A stretch of 35,212 nucleotides of DNA from JBOHCT01 sp050699055 (GCA_050699055.1 JBOHCT010000018.1:1-35212), one strand, 5' to 3'; shown: positions 7,645 through 16,301, counted from the stretch's first letter. Numbers and translations are program-made. Notes: a model not told the origin generated them from the letters alone.

Positions 7645-8235
7645 GTGGAGAGGACCGCGTTCCCGCAGGGGCTTGCCGACGACCTGCTCCGCTACCTCCA
7701 GGAATCCCGTGAGACGGTGCTGCGCGGGCTGGAGGGGCTGGAGGAGTACGAGGCGCGACGCCCGCTCACGCCCAGCGGGACGAACATCCTCGGGCTGATC
7801 AAGCACTTGACGGGCGTGGAAACGGGCTATCTCGGTGAGTGCGTGGGACGGCCATCACCCGTTCGGTTGCCGTGGGTGGAGGACGGCTCGATCTGGGACA
7901 GCGCGGACATGTGGGCTACCGCCGAGCAGTCCCGTGACTACATCGTGGGGCTGTACCGCCAGACATGGGTCCACTCCGACAGCTCGATCACCGAGCTGCC
8001 GCTGAACGCTCCCGCGTACGTCTCGTGGTGGCCGGTCGAGCGGCGCGAAACGACAGTCGGGCATCTCGCAGTCCGCGTTGTCGCGGAAACAGCCCAGCAT
8101 GCGGGGCACGTCGACATCCTCCGCGAGAGCATCGACGGCCGGGGCGGCCGCGATCATGACGCCATCGGCGGCGCCGACCACTGGGCCAACTATGTCGCCC
8201 AGGTCCAGGCCGCGGCAGACAGCTACCGCCGTTGA
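7645..8235 (+). CDS. DinB/DUF664 family protein
   Basis: This 196-residue protein belongs to the DinB-like four-helix-bundle superfamily, in the DUF664 branch common in actinobacteria, whose members include mycothiol-dependent S-transferases and hydrolases. The expected metal-binding His pattern is visible: H in LIKHLTGVETGYLGE near residue 54, and the ETAQHAGHVDILRE segment near residue 150 with two more His residues. Actinobacteria of this kind use mycothiol rather than glutathione, so a detoxification role is plausible but inferred. There is no Shine-Dalgarno sequence before GTG 7645; a TACGTT box sits six bases upstream, indicating a leaderless mRNA. It is divergent from the HAD operon and monocistronic in appearance. 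Confidence 0.88.
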   Translation: MERTAFPQGLADDLLRYLQESRETVLRGLEGLEEYEARRPLTPSGTNILGLIKHLTGVETGYLGECVGRPSPVRLPWVEDGSIWDSADMWATAEQSRDYIVGLYRQTWVHSDSSITELPLNAPAYVSWWPVERRETTVGHLAVRVVAETAQHAGHVDILRESIDGRGGRDHDAIGGADHWANYVAQVQAAADSYRR

Positions 8236-8272
8236 ACACGAGCACGCTCTCCGGAGCCGTGCGAGCTCCTCG

Positions 8273-8752
8273 TCACGGCGACGTGGACGGTTGGACGGGT
8301 TCAAGACGCCGTTGTGTGATCGCGTACCAGGCCGTCAGCACTTCCGCCGCGGCGCAGCCCAGCATGATAAGAGCCCCCACGGCCGCCACCGCGATTGGCT
8401 CGTTCCTGCCGCCACGCGACACCCGTGGTGGCGACGGCCGCCGCTGCGGTGAGCACCAGCAGAAGCTCCACCCCAGTGGTGTCCAGCCCAGCGAACACCA
8501 CCTTGTACTGCCCCGGGGCATGCCCGGTTGGGACTCCAGACGCTGCCAGATCGCCCACAGGCTCACCGCCACGCGGGCCACAGCAGCGGCGGCGAACACC
8601 ACCGTGGCCACCGCCAGACCGCGGCCCACACGCCCCCACGGCCACGGTTCTACCTCCGCATAATCGCCGAGGCGATCGTCAACCTCCTCCTGGCTCGATT
8701 CGGCCTCGCCGATGATGTCGGGAGGCTCGTCTCCCCACTCGTCGCCCGCCAT
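8273..8752 (-). CDS. Small three-helix membrane protein, apparently frameshifted twice
   Basis: ATG 8752 has an upstream GGAAAGGA and begins an acidic stretch (MAGDEWGDEPPDIIGEAE) followed by a membrane segment (GLAVATVVFAAAAVARVAVS). Near 8510 the frame changes character from membrane-like to Trp/Ser-rich. At the same place another minus-strand frame becomes membrane-like (VELLLVLTAAAAVATTGVAW). Near 8400 the first frame again becomes membrane-like (PIAVAAVGALIMLGCAAAEV) and runs to the stop at 8273. Adding one base in the CCCCGGGG run near 8517 and removing one base near 8400 restores a continuous three-helix protein of about 160 residues. This may be a real mutation pair or two sequencing errors. 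The family is unknown to me. Confidence 0.55.
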   Translation of the reverse strand: MAGDEWGDEPPDIIGEAESSQEEVDDRLGDYAEVEPWPWGRVGRGLAVATVVFAAAAVARVAVSLWAIWQRLESQPGMPRGSTRWCSLGWTPLGWSFCWCSPQRRPSPPRVSRGGRNEPIAVAAVGALIMLGCAAAEVLTAWYAITQRRLEPVQPSTSP

Positions 8753-8912
8753 AGGTGCATCCTTTCCGCCAGGCGCCGCTGCCGCCGCACGGCTTAGCCT
8801 GCCACCACACACGTCCCCCGGGTTAGCGGACAGTGAGCCCTCCGCAGCGAGCGCCAAGGGCCCAGCCGAGAAGTAGGCTGCCGGCATCGACAAGGGACGG
8901 TTGGAGGCCACG

Positions 8913-9482
8913 GTGGGCTTGCAGCTCAGTCAGAATCCCGAGGCGGACGCCCTCCTCGACAGCGAACCGCTCGCGCTCCTCGTCGGGATGTTGCTTGACC
9001 AACAGGTCCCGATGGAGTGGGCGTTCACGGGTCCGTACACGATCGCCCAGCGGATGGGCGGCGGGCTCGACGCCCACGAGATCGCGGCCTGCGACCCGGA
9101 GGAGTTCGTCAGGCTGTGTTCCGAGAAGCCGGCGATCCACCGTTACCCCGGTTCGATGGCACGGCGTGTGCAGCAGCTCTGCCGTCACGTCGCCGACGGG
9201 TACGACGGTGAGGTCCAGGCGATCTGGCGCGACGCCAGGGACGGGCGGGACCTGCTCCGCCGTCTCCAGGCCCTGCCGGGATACGGCCAGCAGAAGGCGC
9301 AGATCTTCGTGGCCTTGCTCGGCAAGCAGCTCGGTGTCCGCCCGAACTGTTGGCGCGAGGCGGCTGGGTCGTACGGCGAGGAAGGCGCTCATCGGTCCAT
9401 CGCCGACGTCGTGGACGACGCGTCCCTGGACCGAGTACGGGCGTACAAGCAGGAGATGAAGCGGGCCCGGCGTCGCTCCTGA
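8913..9482 (+). CDS. HhH-GPD family base-excision DNA repair protein
   Basis: This 189-residue protein resembles the actinobacterial HhH-GPD-type DNA glycosylase homologues, related to the EndoIII/AlkA superfamily. The N-terminal segment ALLVGMLLDQQVPMEWAF is typical, with the LDQQ(V)xM core corresponding to the SQQ-like region of glycosylases. The helix-hairpin-helix lies near residue 118 (ALPGYGQQKAQIFVALLGKQ). The catalytic Asp position expected about 20 residues after the hairpin is not clear (RPNCWREAAGSYGEEG), so glycosylase activity is uncertain. GTG 8913 is preferred over TTG 8901 because TTGGAGG lies in front of it and family members begin at this point. It is likely a monocistronic gene. 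Confidence 0.85.
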   Translation: MGLQLSQNPEADALLDSEPLALLVGMLLDQQVPMEWAFTGPYTIAQRMGGGLDAHEIAACDPEEFVRLCSEKPAIHRYPGSMARRVQQLCRHVADGYDGEVQAIWRDARDGRDLLRRLQALPGYGQQKAQIFVALLGKQLGVRPNCWREAAGSYGEEGAHRSIADVVDDASLDRVRAYKQEMKRARRRS

Positions 9483-9572
9483 CGAGTGCCCGCCGCGGTC
9501 ACGAGGGTGACGAGAACGGACGAACTACCACCGATCGATGCCGTACCCTGCGTCGGAGACGCTAGCCTGCTT

Positions 9573-9600
9573 TGTGTTCACCCATGGTGATGGGGCTATA
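9573..9600 (+). promoter_or_regulatory. Candidate promoter of the SpoIIE-type phosphatase gene
   Basis: The gap 9483-9639 contains TTGTGT (9573-9578), 17 bases, then GCTATA/TATATC around 9596-9602, a plausible vegetative promoter. TCACC-CAT-GGTGA (9578-9590) forms a short inverted repeat in the spacer. No other feature is visible in the gap. Confidence 0.3.
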
Positions 9601-9639
9601 TCTAGTGGTACGCACGGCCAGAGGGCGGAGGTGCCGGCG

Positions 9640-11742
9640 ATGAACACCGAAACGTCCGTACCCTCGTCGACAGCTTCTTCGACGTCCCCGACCCTCGGTG
9701 CGGTGGCGCGGCTGGGTATCGCCGACACCGCCCTGCTGCAGACGCTTTTCCAAGAGGCACCGCTCGGCTTCGCCTTTTGCGATACCGACCTGCGCTACCG
9801 CCGGGTTAACGACACCCTGGCCAGCATGAACCGCCTCGCGGTCGAGGAGCACGTCGGGCGCCGCCCGCGGGACGTACTCGATCAGAGACTCGCCGACACG
9901 GTCGAGCGGATGCTTCGCCGTGTTCTCGACGAGGACCGGGCGATCCTGGATCAGGCGTACACCTCCGAGGTGCCCAAGGGCTCGGGGCGATACCGGCATT
10001 GGGTGACCTCGTGGTTTCCCGCCCACGCGGAGGACGGATCGGTCTTCGGGGTAGCGGTTCTGACTCTGGAGGTGACCGACATCCGCCGATCGGAGGAGGC
10101 GCTGCGCCGCAGCGAGGAGCGCTACCGCTCGCTCCTGCAGGCCACCGCACAGGTCGTGTGGGTCGCGGCCCCGGATGGCAGGATCCGCGAGGACTCGCCG
10201 GAATGGCGGGCCGTGACGGGCCAGTCTGTCGACCAGTACCTCGGCGACGGATGGCTCGACGCGATCCACCCCGACGATCGCGACCGCGCGGGGGAGGTCT
10301 GGCACGACGCCGTCCGCGCCGGTGGGGTGTTCGACTGCGGATTCCGGGTGCGTACGCGCTCGGGCGTGTATCGCCATTACGAAGCGCGCGCGGTGCCGAT
10401 CGTCCGTGACGGCGAGATCGTCGAGTGGGTTGGGGCCAACACCGACGTGACACCCACTCGCGACGCCGAGGAAATGCGCGAACGGCTCACCGAACAGCTC
10501 TCGGCCGCGGCCCTGCGTACGGCCCGGCTGCAGCAGGCGACGTCGATGCTGGCCGAGGCGCTCACAGTGCAGCACGTCGTCAGGGTGATCACGGAAGTTG
10601 GGAGGTCGGCGATCGGGGCCGACCATTCCGAGGTCGCCTTGTTGGACAGGGACCGACTGCGCCTCAGGGTCGTCGGCGCAGAGGGGGGCCGGTCCTCCGA
10701 CACCTCCTCGACCGACGAGATCCCGCTCGACGCCCCGACCGTGCTGTCAGGGGCGACGCGCGAGCGTAAGCCGTTCCTCGCCGAGACGCCCGCAAGCCTC
10801 CGTGAACAGCTGGCGAGCCCGGAGATCGACCGTTTTCTCGCGCACACCGACGAACAGGCCTGGGTAGGCCTACCGTTGCTGGCCGCGGGGGCGCCGCTGG
10901 GCGCGCTGCGGTTCTCCTTCGCTCGACCCCGGCGGATCTCCGACGAGGAGCGGGTGTTCCTCGAGGCGCTCGCCGGGCAATGCGCGCTCGCCGTGGAACG
11001 TGCCACGTTCTTCGAGCGCGAGCGCAGGACCGCGGAGACGCTGCAGCACAGCCTGTTGCCCGACAACCTGCCCACCGTGGATCGCCTCGGGCTCGCGGCC
11101 CGCTACCTTCCTGGGCAGAAGGGCGTCGAGATCGGCGGTGACTGGTACGACGCCTTCACGCTCCCCGACAAGCGGATCGCGGTGGCGATCGGCGACGTCA
11201 TGGGGAAGGGCGTCAAGGCAGCGGTTGTCATGGGACGGGTACGCAACGCCCTGCGCGCTCTCGCCCTGACCGACCCGGATCCCGCCGCCGTCATGACGGG
11301 ACTCGACCGCCTGTTCGACGCGACCGAGGGGGAGGAGCAGGTGACGACCGTGGCGTATGCCGTCGTGGACCCGGCGACCGGCGAGTGCGTCACAGGCAAC
11401 GCGGGGCACCCGCCACCGCTGCTGCTCGTGCCGGGGCGGCAGCCCGTCCTCGCCGACTGCGACCCCGGGAGCCCCCTGGGCTTGCCGACGAGAAGGACAC
11501 AGTCGACGCTGCGGCTCCGCCCGGGCGCGACGGCCATCGGCTACTCCGATGGTCTGGTCGAGAACCGTGGCCGGGGTCTCGACCGGGGGTTGGACGACCT
11601 GTTGTCGGTCGCGGCGGACGCCTCGCATGCCGTCGTGGCCGATCCCCCAGCCCTCCTCGACTTCCTGGTCGGTCGCATGCTGGCCGGCCACGCGCAAGAT
11701 GATGACGTCACGCTGCTCGGTGTTCATGTACGCCCAGGCTGA
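9640..11742 (+). CDS. PAS-PAS-GAF-SpoIIE/PP2C serine phosphatase
   Basis: This 700-residue soluble signalling protein has a PAS domain (about residues 30-150, containing EAPLGFAFCDTDLRYRRVN), a second PAS/PAC unit (about 155-285, with ERYRSLLQATAQVVWVA and IHPDDRDR), a GAF domain (about 300-470) and a C-terminal PPM/SpoIIE phosphatase (about 480-700). The metal-binding Asp residues are visible in GGDWYDAF, AIGDVMGKG, GYSDGLVEN and QDDVTLL. Such proteins normally dephosphorylate STAS-domain anti-anti-sigma factors. ATG 9640 has GGAGG eight bases upstream and gives a normal N-terminus; the frame is open to 9538. Its immediate downstream neighbour is the principal sigma factor gene, but no RsbV or RsbW partner lies in the window, so its target is unknown. 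Confidence 0.93.
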   Translation: MNTETSVPSSTASSTSPTLGAVARLGIADTALLQTLFQEAPLGFAFCDTDLRYRRVNDTLASMNRLAVEEHVGRRPRDVLDQRLADTVERMLRRVLDEDRAILDQAYTSEVPKGSGRYRHWVTSWFPAHAEDGSVFGVAVLTLEVTDIRRSEEALRRSEERYRSLLQATAQVVWVAAPDGRIREDSPEWRAVTGQSVDQYLGDGWLDAIHPDDRDRAGEVWHDAVRAGGVFDCGFRVRTRSGVYRHYEARAVPIVRDGEIVEWVGANTDVTPTRDAEEMRERLTEQLSAAALRTARLQQATSMLAEALTVQHVVRVITEVGRSAIGADHSEVALLDRDRLRLRVVGAEGGRSSDTSSTDEIPLDAPTVLSGATRERKPFLAETPASLREQLASPEIDRFLAHTDEQAWVGLPLLAAGAPLGALRFSFARPRRISDEERVFLEALAGQCALAVERATFFERERRTAETLQHSLLPDNLPTVDRLGLAARYLPGQKGVEIGGDWYDAFTLPDKRIAVAIGDVMGKGVKAAVVMGRVRNALRALALTDPDPAAVMTGLDRLFDATEGEEQVTTVAYAVVDPATGECVTGNAGHPPPLLLVPGRQPVLADCDPGSPLGLPTRRTQSTLRLRPGATAIGYSDGLVENRGRGLDRGLDDLLSVAADASHAVVADPPALLDFLVGRMLAGHAQDDDVTLLGVHVRPG

Positions 11743-11967
11743 GTTCGCCCGCGATGCTCCTGTTCGCGCGGTTGGCACTGACCGCGCGTGGCATGCGCTA
11801 CGTTGGAGAAGCGGCAGGGAGGCGCACCTTTGGGATTGCGACACCGTGCAACAATGCTGTGCTGATCATCACCTGGGCCTCCGCGTTGCGACGAGTGGCT
11901 CGCGGAGGAGCCAGCCGATCTTCGGAACCTGGGTCCATCTCGACGCACGTTCGTACGAGAGGTGTAT
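11743..11967 (+). other. sigA leader region
   Basis: This 225-base gap should carry the sigA promoter(s) and 5' leader. A TGGCTC/GAGCCA hairpin with a six-base loop lies at 11896-11913. CTACGTTGG near 11791 and AACAATGCT near 11850 are possible -10 elements. No small ORF is convincing. Confidence 0.35.
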
Positions 11968-13599
11968 GTGTCACCTTCCAGCACGAGCCGTCCCCTGCCA
12001 CGCGAGCTCGACGATCCCGTCATCAGGCGCTTGGTGGACCACGGGCGCTCCTGCGGTTACATCCGGGCCGACGAGGTCAGGAAGGCGTTCGACGAGGCCG
12101 CGATACCGGTGTCACGGGCCTCGAGCATTCTGCGGAGTCTCAGCAAGGAGGGTGTGACGGTCATGGTGAGCGCTGCCGACTCCGCGGCTCCCGGGCGCAC
12201 CCGTGGGTCGACATCGCGAGGGACCTCGTCGAGGAGCAGCAACGGCACGACACCTCAGAAGGAGAAGGGGAGGAAGGCGGAGACGCCAGCAGAAAGCGCC
12301 TCCATCGAGGAGCGGGAGGAGCGGACATCCGTGCCTGAGACGACCGCTGACGCCGAGATCGAAGAGGTGGGCGCGCCTGAGCCCACGGCGATCGGCACGA
12401 CCGGCCCCAGGAGGTCCCGGCGCAAGCGTAAGAAAGACTCCCCACCGGGCGATGTCAAGGTGACAGCCGGCGATGAGGCCGCCCCGGTCGATGACGATCT
12501 CGAGGAGTCCGAGGTCGATGAGGAACCCGACGACGAGGCCAGGCCGCGGGTTGGCGAGCTGTCCAGCGGCACGCCGCAGCCCGATGACGACATCGTCGGG
12601 CAGCAGACCGTGGACGACACCGAAGAGGCGTTCGTCCTAGGTGATGACGACGAGGACGCTCCCGCCCAGCAGGTCATCGGTGCGGGCGCGACCGCTGACC
12701 CGGTCAAGGACTACCTCAAGCAGATCGGCAAGGTCCCCCTCCTCAACGCGGCCCAAGAGGTGGAGCTCGCGAAGCGGATCGAGGCCGGCCTGTTCGCGGA
12801 GGAGAAGCTCGCGGCCGACGCTTCCATGCTCCCCTCCGAGCAACGCGTCGAACTTGAGTGGATCGCCGACGACGGGAGGCGCGCCAAGAACCATCTCCTC
12901 GAGGCCAACCTGCGGCTCGTCGTGTCGCTGGCGAAGCGCTACACCGGCCGGGGCATGCTCTTCCTCGATCTGATCCAGGAGGGCAACCTCGGGCTGATCA
13001 GGGCCGTGGAGAAGTTCGACTACACCAAGGGCTACAAGTTCTCGACCTACGCCACCTGGTGGATCAGGCAGGCGATCACCCGTGCCATGGCCGACCAGGC
13101 GCGGACGATCCGTATCCCCGTCCACATGGTCGAGGTCATCAACAAGCTGGCTCGGGTCCAACGTCAGATGCTGCAGGACCTCGGCCGCGAGCCGGCTCCC
13201 GAGGAGCTCGCGAGGGAGCTCGACATGACCCCGGAGAAGGTCGTCGAGGTCCAGAAGTACGGCAGGGAGCCGATCTCGCTGCACACGCCCCTCGGTGAGG
13301 ACGGCGACTCCGAGTTCGGCGACCTCATCGAGGACTCGGAGGCGATCGTCCCCGCCGACGCCGTGAGCTTCACCCTGCTCCAGGAGCAGCTGCACTCCGT
13401 CCTCGACACGCTGTCGGAACGCGAGGCAGGTGTGGTGTCGATGCGTTTCGGGCTCACCGACGGCCAACCCAAGACCCTCGACGAGATCGGCAAGGTGTAC
13501 GGCGTCACGCGGGAACGGATTCGCCAGATCGAGTCCAAGACGATGTCGAAGCTGCGGCACCCCTCGCGTTCCCAGGTCTTGCGCGACTATCTGGCCTGA
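11968..13599 (+). CDS. sigA: RNA polymerase principal sigma factor (HrdB/SigA)
   Basis: This group 1 sigma-70 factor, 543 residues, directs core RNA polymerase to housekeeping promoters. Residues about 10-65 form region 1.1 (RRLVDHGRSCGYI to KEGVTVMVSAAD); about 66-240 is a long acidic and basic low-complexity linker typical of actinobacterial HrdB. Region 1.2 starts at DPVKDYLKQIGKVPLL near 243, region 2 includes ANLRLVVSLAKRY, the -10 recognition helix YKFSTYATWWIRQAI and TIRIPVHM, region 3 follows, and region 4.2 is TLDEIGKVYGVTRERIRQIE near 505. GTG 11968 is preferred because AGAGG lies five bases before it and Streptomyces HrdB starts at the matching place; in-frame GTG 11962 is possible. 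It is monocistronic and ends at a strong hairpin. Confidence 0.97.
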   Translation: MSPSSTSRPLPRELDDPVIRRLVDHGRSCGYIRADEVRKAFDEAAIPVSRASSILRSLSKEGVTVMVSAADSAAPGRTRGSTSRGTSSRSSNGTTPQKEKGRKAETPAESASIEEREERTSVPETTADAEIEEVGAPEPTAIGTTGPRRSRRKRKKDSPPGDVKVTAGDEAAPVDDDLEESEVDEEPDDEARPRVGELSSGTPQPDDDIVGQQTVDDTEEAFVLGDDDEDAPAQQVIGAGATADPVKDYLKQIGKVPLLNAAQEVELAKRIEAGLFAEEKLAADASMLPSEQRVELEWIADDGRRAKNHLLEANLRLVVSLAKRYTGRGMLFLDLIQEGNLGLIRAVEKFDYTKGYKFSTYATWWIRQAITRAMADQARTIRIPVHMVEVINKLARVQRQMLQDLGREPAPEELARELDMTPEKVVEVQKYGREPISLHTPLGEDGDSEFGDLIEDSEAIVPADAVSFTLLQEQLHSVLDTLSEREAGVVSMRFGLTDGQPKTLDEIGKVYGVTRERIRQIESKTMSKLRHPSRSQVLRDYLA

Positions 13600-13628
13600 C
13601 TCCCGGCGCGCGGTGACGGATCATGCGA

Positions 13629-13666
13629 CGAGGCGGCGGCGCCCGTGGTGGGCGACCGCCGCCTCG
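13629..13666. terminator. Strong hairpin between sigA and the DUF7455 gene
   Basis: CGAGGCGGCGG (13629-13639) pairs with CCGCCGCCTCG (13656-13666). Inside it CGCCC (13640-13644) pairs with GGGCG (13650-13654), leaving a five-base loop and one bulged A. It lies 30 bases after the sigA stop and 19 bases after the opposing gene's end, so it can terminate both. There is no T-run, as is common in actinobacteria. Confidence 0.8.
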
Positions 13667-13684
13667 CCTATCCGCAGAAGCGGC

Positions 13685-13915
13685 TCAGCGTTCTTCCTCA
13701 GGTGCTGTCGCCGCGGTCCCGGCGAGTTTGTCGGACTCGTCGTGGATCTCCACGGCTGATTCACGCAGCGCGTCGGCGTACTCCCGGCCATGGTGAGCAC
13801 AGAAGTACAGTTCGCCTCCGCTCGGCAACACAGCACGCACGTACGCCTTGGCGCCACACCGGTCGCACCTGTCAGCTGCCTTGAGCGGTGTGGTCGGGGT
13901 CAAGACTCCGGTCAC
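13685..13915 (-). CDS. DUF7455 family zinc-ribbon-like protein
   Basis: This 76-residue protein has CDRCGAKAY near residue 17 and FCAHHGREY near residue 38, a Cys/Cys...Cys/His-His arrangement expected to bind one metal ion, followed by an acidic tail. It matches the small DUF7455 proteins encoded next to hrdB in many actinomycetes. GTG 13915 has GGAAGAGG upstream. It is convergent with sigA and divergent from parE. The function is unknown; conservation beside the sigma gene suggests a housekeeping role, but that is only synteny. Confidence 0.88.
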   Translation of the reverse strand: MTGVLTPTTPLKAADRCDRCGAKAYVRAVLPSGGELYFCAHHGREYADALRESAVEIHDESDKLAGTAATAPEEER

Positions 13916-13969
13916 GTCGCCTCTTCCTTCGTCTCGGCGTCTGACATCCAGGACAACATCTAACCCGAT

Positions 13970-13989
13970 CCTGTCGTTCCCTAGACAGG
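13970..13989. repeat. Inverted repeat in the DUF7455-parE divergent promoter region
   Basis: CCTGTC (13970-13975) and GACAGG (13984-13989) are perfect complements around eight bases. On the minus strand a TTAGAT box follows 3 to 4 bases later at the DUF7455 side, so the repeat would lie in the -35 region of that gene. The remainder of the 199-base gap has a weak TATCGT box near 14058 for parE. Confidence 0.4.
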
Positions 13990-14114
13990 CCCAGGCACGC
14001 CCATTTTCCTCTCGGCGTAATCCGGCGTGGCTGAACGGAACCGTCGCCTCGGACCGCTATCGTGCTAGGGCACGAGACACCACAATCCCCCTGCTGACGG
14101 GAGTTCGGGACCAC

Positions 14115-16223
14115 GTGACCGCCGAGCAGATCGCATTCCTGCCCGAGGACAGTGAGCCGCGTCAGGCTCGCGACGCCTATTCCGCCCGCCACCTCGCCGT
14201 CCTCGAGGGCTTGGAGGCTGTCCGCAAGCGGCCAGGCATGTACATCGGATCGACCGATGGGCGCGGTCTCATGCACTGCCTCTGGGAGCTCGTCGACAAC
14301 GCGGTCGACGAGGCCCTCGCGGAGCACTGCGCCCGCATCGAGGTCGTCCTGCGTCCCGACGGCTCGGCCGATGTCCGCGACGACGGCCGCGGCATCCCCG
14401 TCGACGTGGAGCCGCGCAGCAAGCTCACCGGCGTCGAATTGGTGATGACCAGGCTGCACGCGGGAGGCAAGTTCGGTGGCGTGTCGTACGTCGCCTCTGG
14501 CGGGCTGCACGGGGTCGGCGCCTCGGTCGTCAACGCGCTCGCGGAGCGCCTCGACGTCGAGGTCGACCGTGACGGCCACACCTACGCGGTGAGCTTCCGG
14601 CGCGGTATTCCCGGGGAGTTCGCGGGCGAGGGGCCGGTCGACCGGTTCCGTCGTAAGTCAGGGCTGCGCAGGATCCGCCGCGTGGCCCGCCGCGTCACGG
14701 GCACCCGCGTCCGCTTCTGGCCGGACCGCCAGGTCTTCACCGAGGACGCGGCGTTCTCCTACGACGAGCTGTGCGCCAGGGCGCGGCAGTCCGCTTTCCT
14801 CATCCCCGGCCTCACTGTGGCGGTCCGCGACGAGCGCGAGCCGGAGCCGCGGGAAGAGGAGTACCGCTACGACGGCGGCATCAGCGAGTTCTGTGGGGCG
14901 CTGGCCCCCGACGAGCGGGTCGCCGGGCCGTGGCGGCTGCGGGGGGTCGGCCACTTCACCGAGACAGTGCCCATGCTCGACGACAGCGGACACATGACGC
15001 CGCGGGAGGTCGAGCGCGAGCTGATCGTCGACGTCGCTGTCCGCTGGGGGAGCGGCTACGACTCGGTCGTCCGGTCGTTCGTCAATGTGGTGGCCACTCC
15101 CAAGGGCGGCACGCATGTCGCGGGTTTCGAGCGCGCCCTGCTCAAGACCGTCAGCGAGCAGTTGCGCTCGACCAAGCTCCTCAAGGCGAACGATGGGGGC
15201 GTGGTCAAGGACGACGTGCTCGAGGGGCTGACCGCGGTCGTCTCCGTGCGCCTGCCCGAGCCGCAGTTCGAAGGCCAGACCAAGGAGGTGCTCGGCACTC
15301 CCGCCGCGTCGCGCATCGTCGCGCGGATCGTCGGCGGAGAGCTGCAGCGCGCCCTCACCAGCTCGAAGCGCGGCCGCAAGGCGGAGGCGCGCGCCGTCCT
15401 CGAGAAGGCCGTGTCGGCGGCTCGCGCTCGGGTCGCCGCCCGGGTCCAGCGCGAGAACCAGCGCCGCAAGACCGCGCTCGAGAGTTCCGCGCTGCCCGCC
15501 AAGCTCGTCGACTGCCGCAGCTCCGACGTCGACCGCGGTGAGCTTTTCATCGTCGAGGGCGATTCCGCGCTCGGGACGGCCAAGCTCGCGCGCGACTCGG
15601 AGTTCCAGGCGCTGTTGCCGATCCGGGGCAAGATCCTTAACGTGCAGAAGGCGTCGGTCTCCGACATGCTCAAGAACACTGAGTGTGGCGCGATCATCCA
15701 GGTGATCGGCGGAGGATCGGGCCGCACGTTCGACCTCGACGCCACCAGGTACGGCAAGACGATCTTCATGGTCGACGCCGACGTCGACGGCGCGCACATC
15801 CGTACCCTGCTGCTCACGCTCTTCCACCGCTATATGCGTCCCTTGCTCGAAGCCGGCCGGGTCTTCGCGGCCGTCCCTCCGCTGCACCGGATCGAGGTAG
15901 TCGGTACGGGCAAGCGCAAGAACGACTACATCTACACCTACAGCGACGCCGAGATGCGCCAGGTCACGGAGCGCCTCGCCCGACAGGGGAAGCGCATCAA
16001 GGAGCCGGTCCAGCGCTACAAGGGGCTCGGCGAGATGGACGCCGGGCAGCTGGCCGAGACCACGATGGATCCTCGCCATCGTCAGCTGCGGCGCATCCGG
16101 GTCGAGGACGCCAAGGCGGCGGAGCGCATGTTCGCCCTGCTCATGGGCGGCGAGGTGGCCCCGCGCCGCGAGTTCATCACGACCAGCGCCGGCGACCTCG
16201 ACAGGTCCCGCATCGACACGTGA
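14115..16223 (+). CDS. parE: Type IIA DNA topoisomerase subunit B (ParE/second GyrB)
   Basis: This 702-residue subunit carries the GHKL ATPase and TOPRIM parts of a type IIA topoisomerase. Landmarks in order are RKRPGMYIGSTD near residue 39, ELVDNAVDEA (ATP/Mg-binding Glu and Asn), DDGRGIPV, GGLHGVGASVVNAL (ATP lid), the transducer Lys region QTKEVLG, TOPRIM motifs FIVEGDSALG and MVDADVDGAHIRTLLL, and the C-terminal RYKGLGEMD. Actinomycetes carry gyrAB near the origin and this second pair beside hrdB, usually called parE/parC (topoisomerase IV). GTG 14115 is chosen by family start; its ribosome site (CGGGA) is weak and the frame is open to 13848. The A subunit is encoded on the opposite strand 2.4 kb away. 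Confidence 0.94.
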   Translation: MTAEQIAFLPEDSEPRQARDAYSARHLAVLEGLEAVRKRPGMYIGSTDGRGLMHCLWELVDNAVDEALAEHCARIEVVLRPDGSADVRDDGRGIPVDVEPRSKLTGVELVMTRLHAGGKFGGVSYVASGGLHGVGASVVNALAERLDVEVDRDGHTYAVSFRRGIPGEFAGEGPVDRFRRKSGLRRIRRVARRVTGTRVRFWPDRQVFTEDAAFSYDELCARARQSAFLIPGLTVAVRDEREPEPREEEYRYDGGISEFCGALAPDERVAGPWRLRGVGHFTETVPMLDDSGHMTPREVERELIVDVAVRWGSGYDSVVRSFVNVVATPKGGTHVAGFERALLKTVSEQLRSTKLLKANDGGVVKDDVLEGLTAVVSVRLPEPQFEGQTKEVLGTPAASRIVARIVGGELQRALTSSKRGRKAEARAVLEKAVSAARARVAARVQRENQRRKTALESSALPAKLVDCRSSDVDRGELFIVEGDSALGTAKLARDSEFQALLPIRGKILNVQKASVSDMLKNTECGAIIQVIGGGSGRTFDLDATRYGKTIFMVDADVDGAHIRTLLLTLFHRYMRPLLEAGRVFAAVPPLHRIEVVGTGKRKNDYIYTYSDAEMRQVTERLARQGKRIKEPVQRYKGLGEMDAGQLAETTMDPRHRQLRRIRVEDAKAAERMFALLMGGEVAPRREFITTSAGDLDRSRIDT

Positions 16224-16301
16224 CGTTGGCTGTGCTCCGAGGCGTACCTGGAGCGAGTGCGAGGAGCTGGAGGGGCTGTCTGAAGTCTCGTAACCTGACA
16301 G

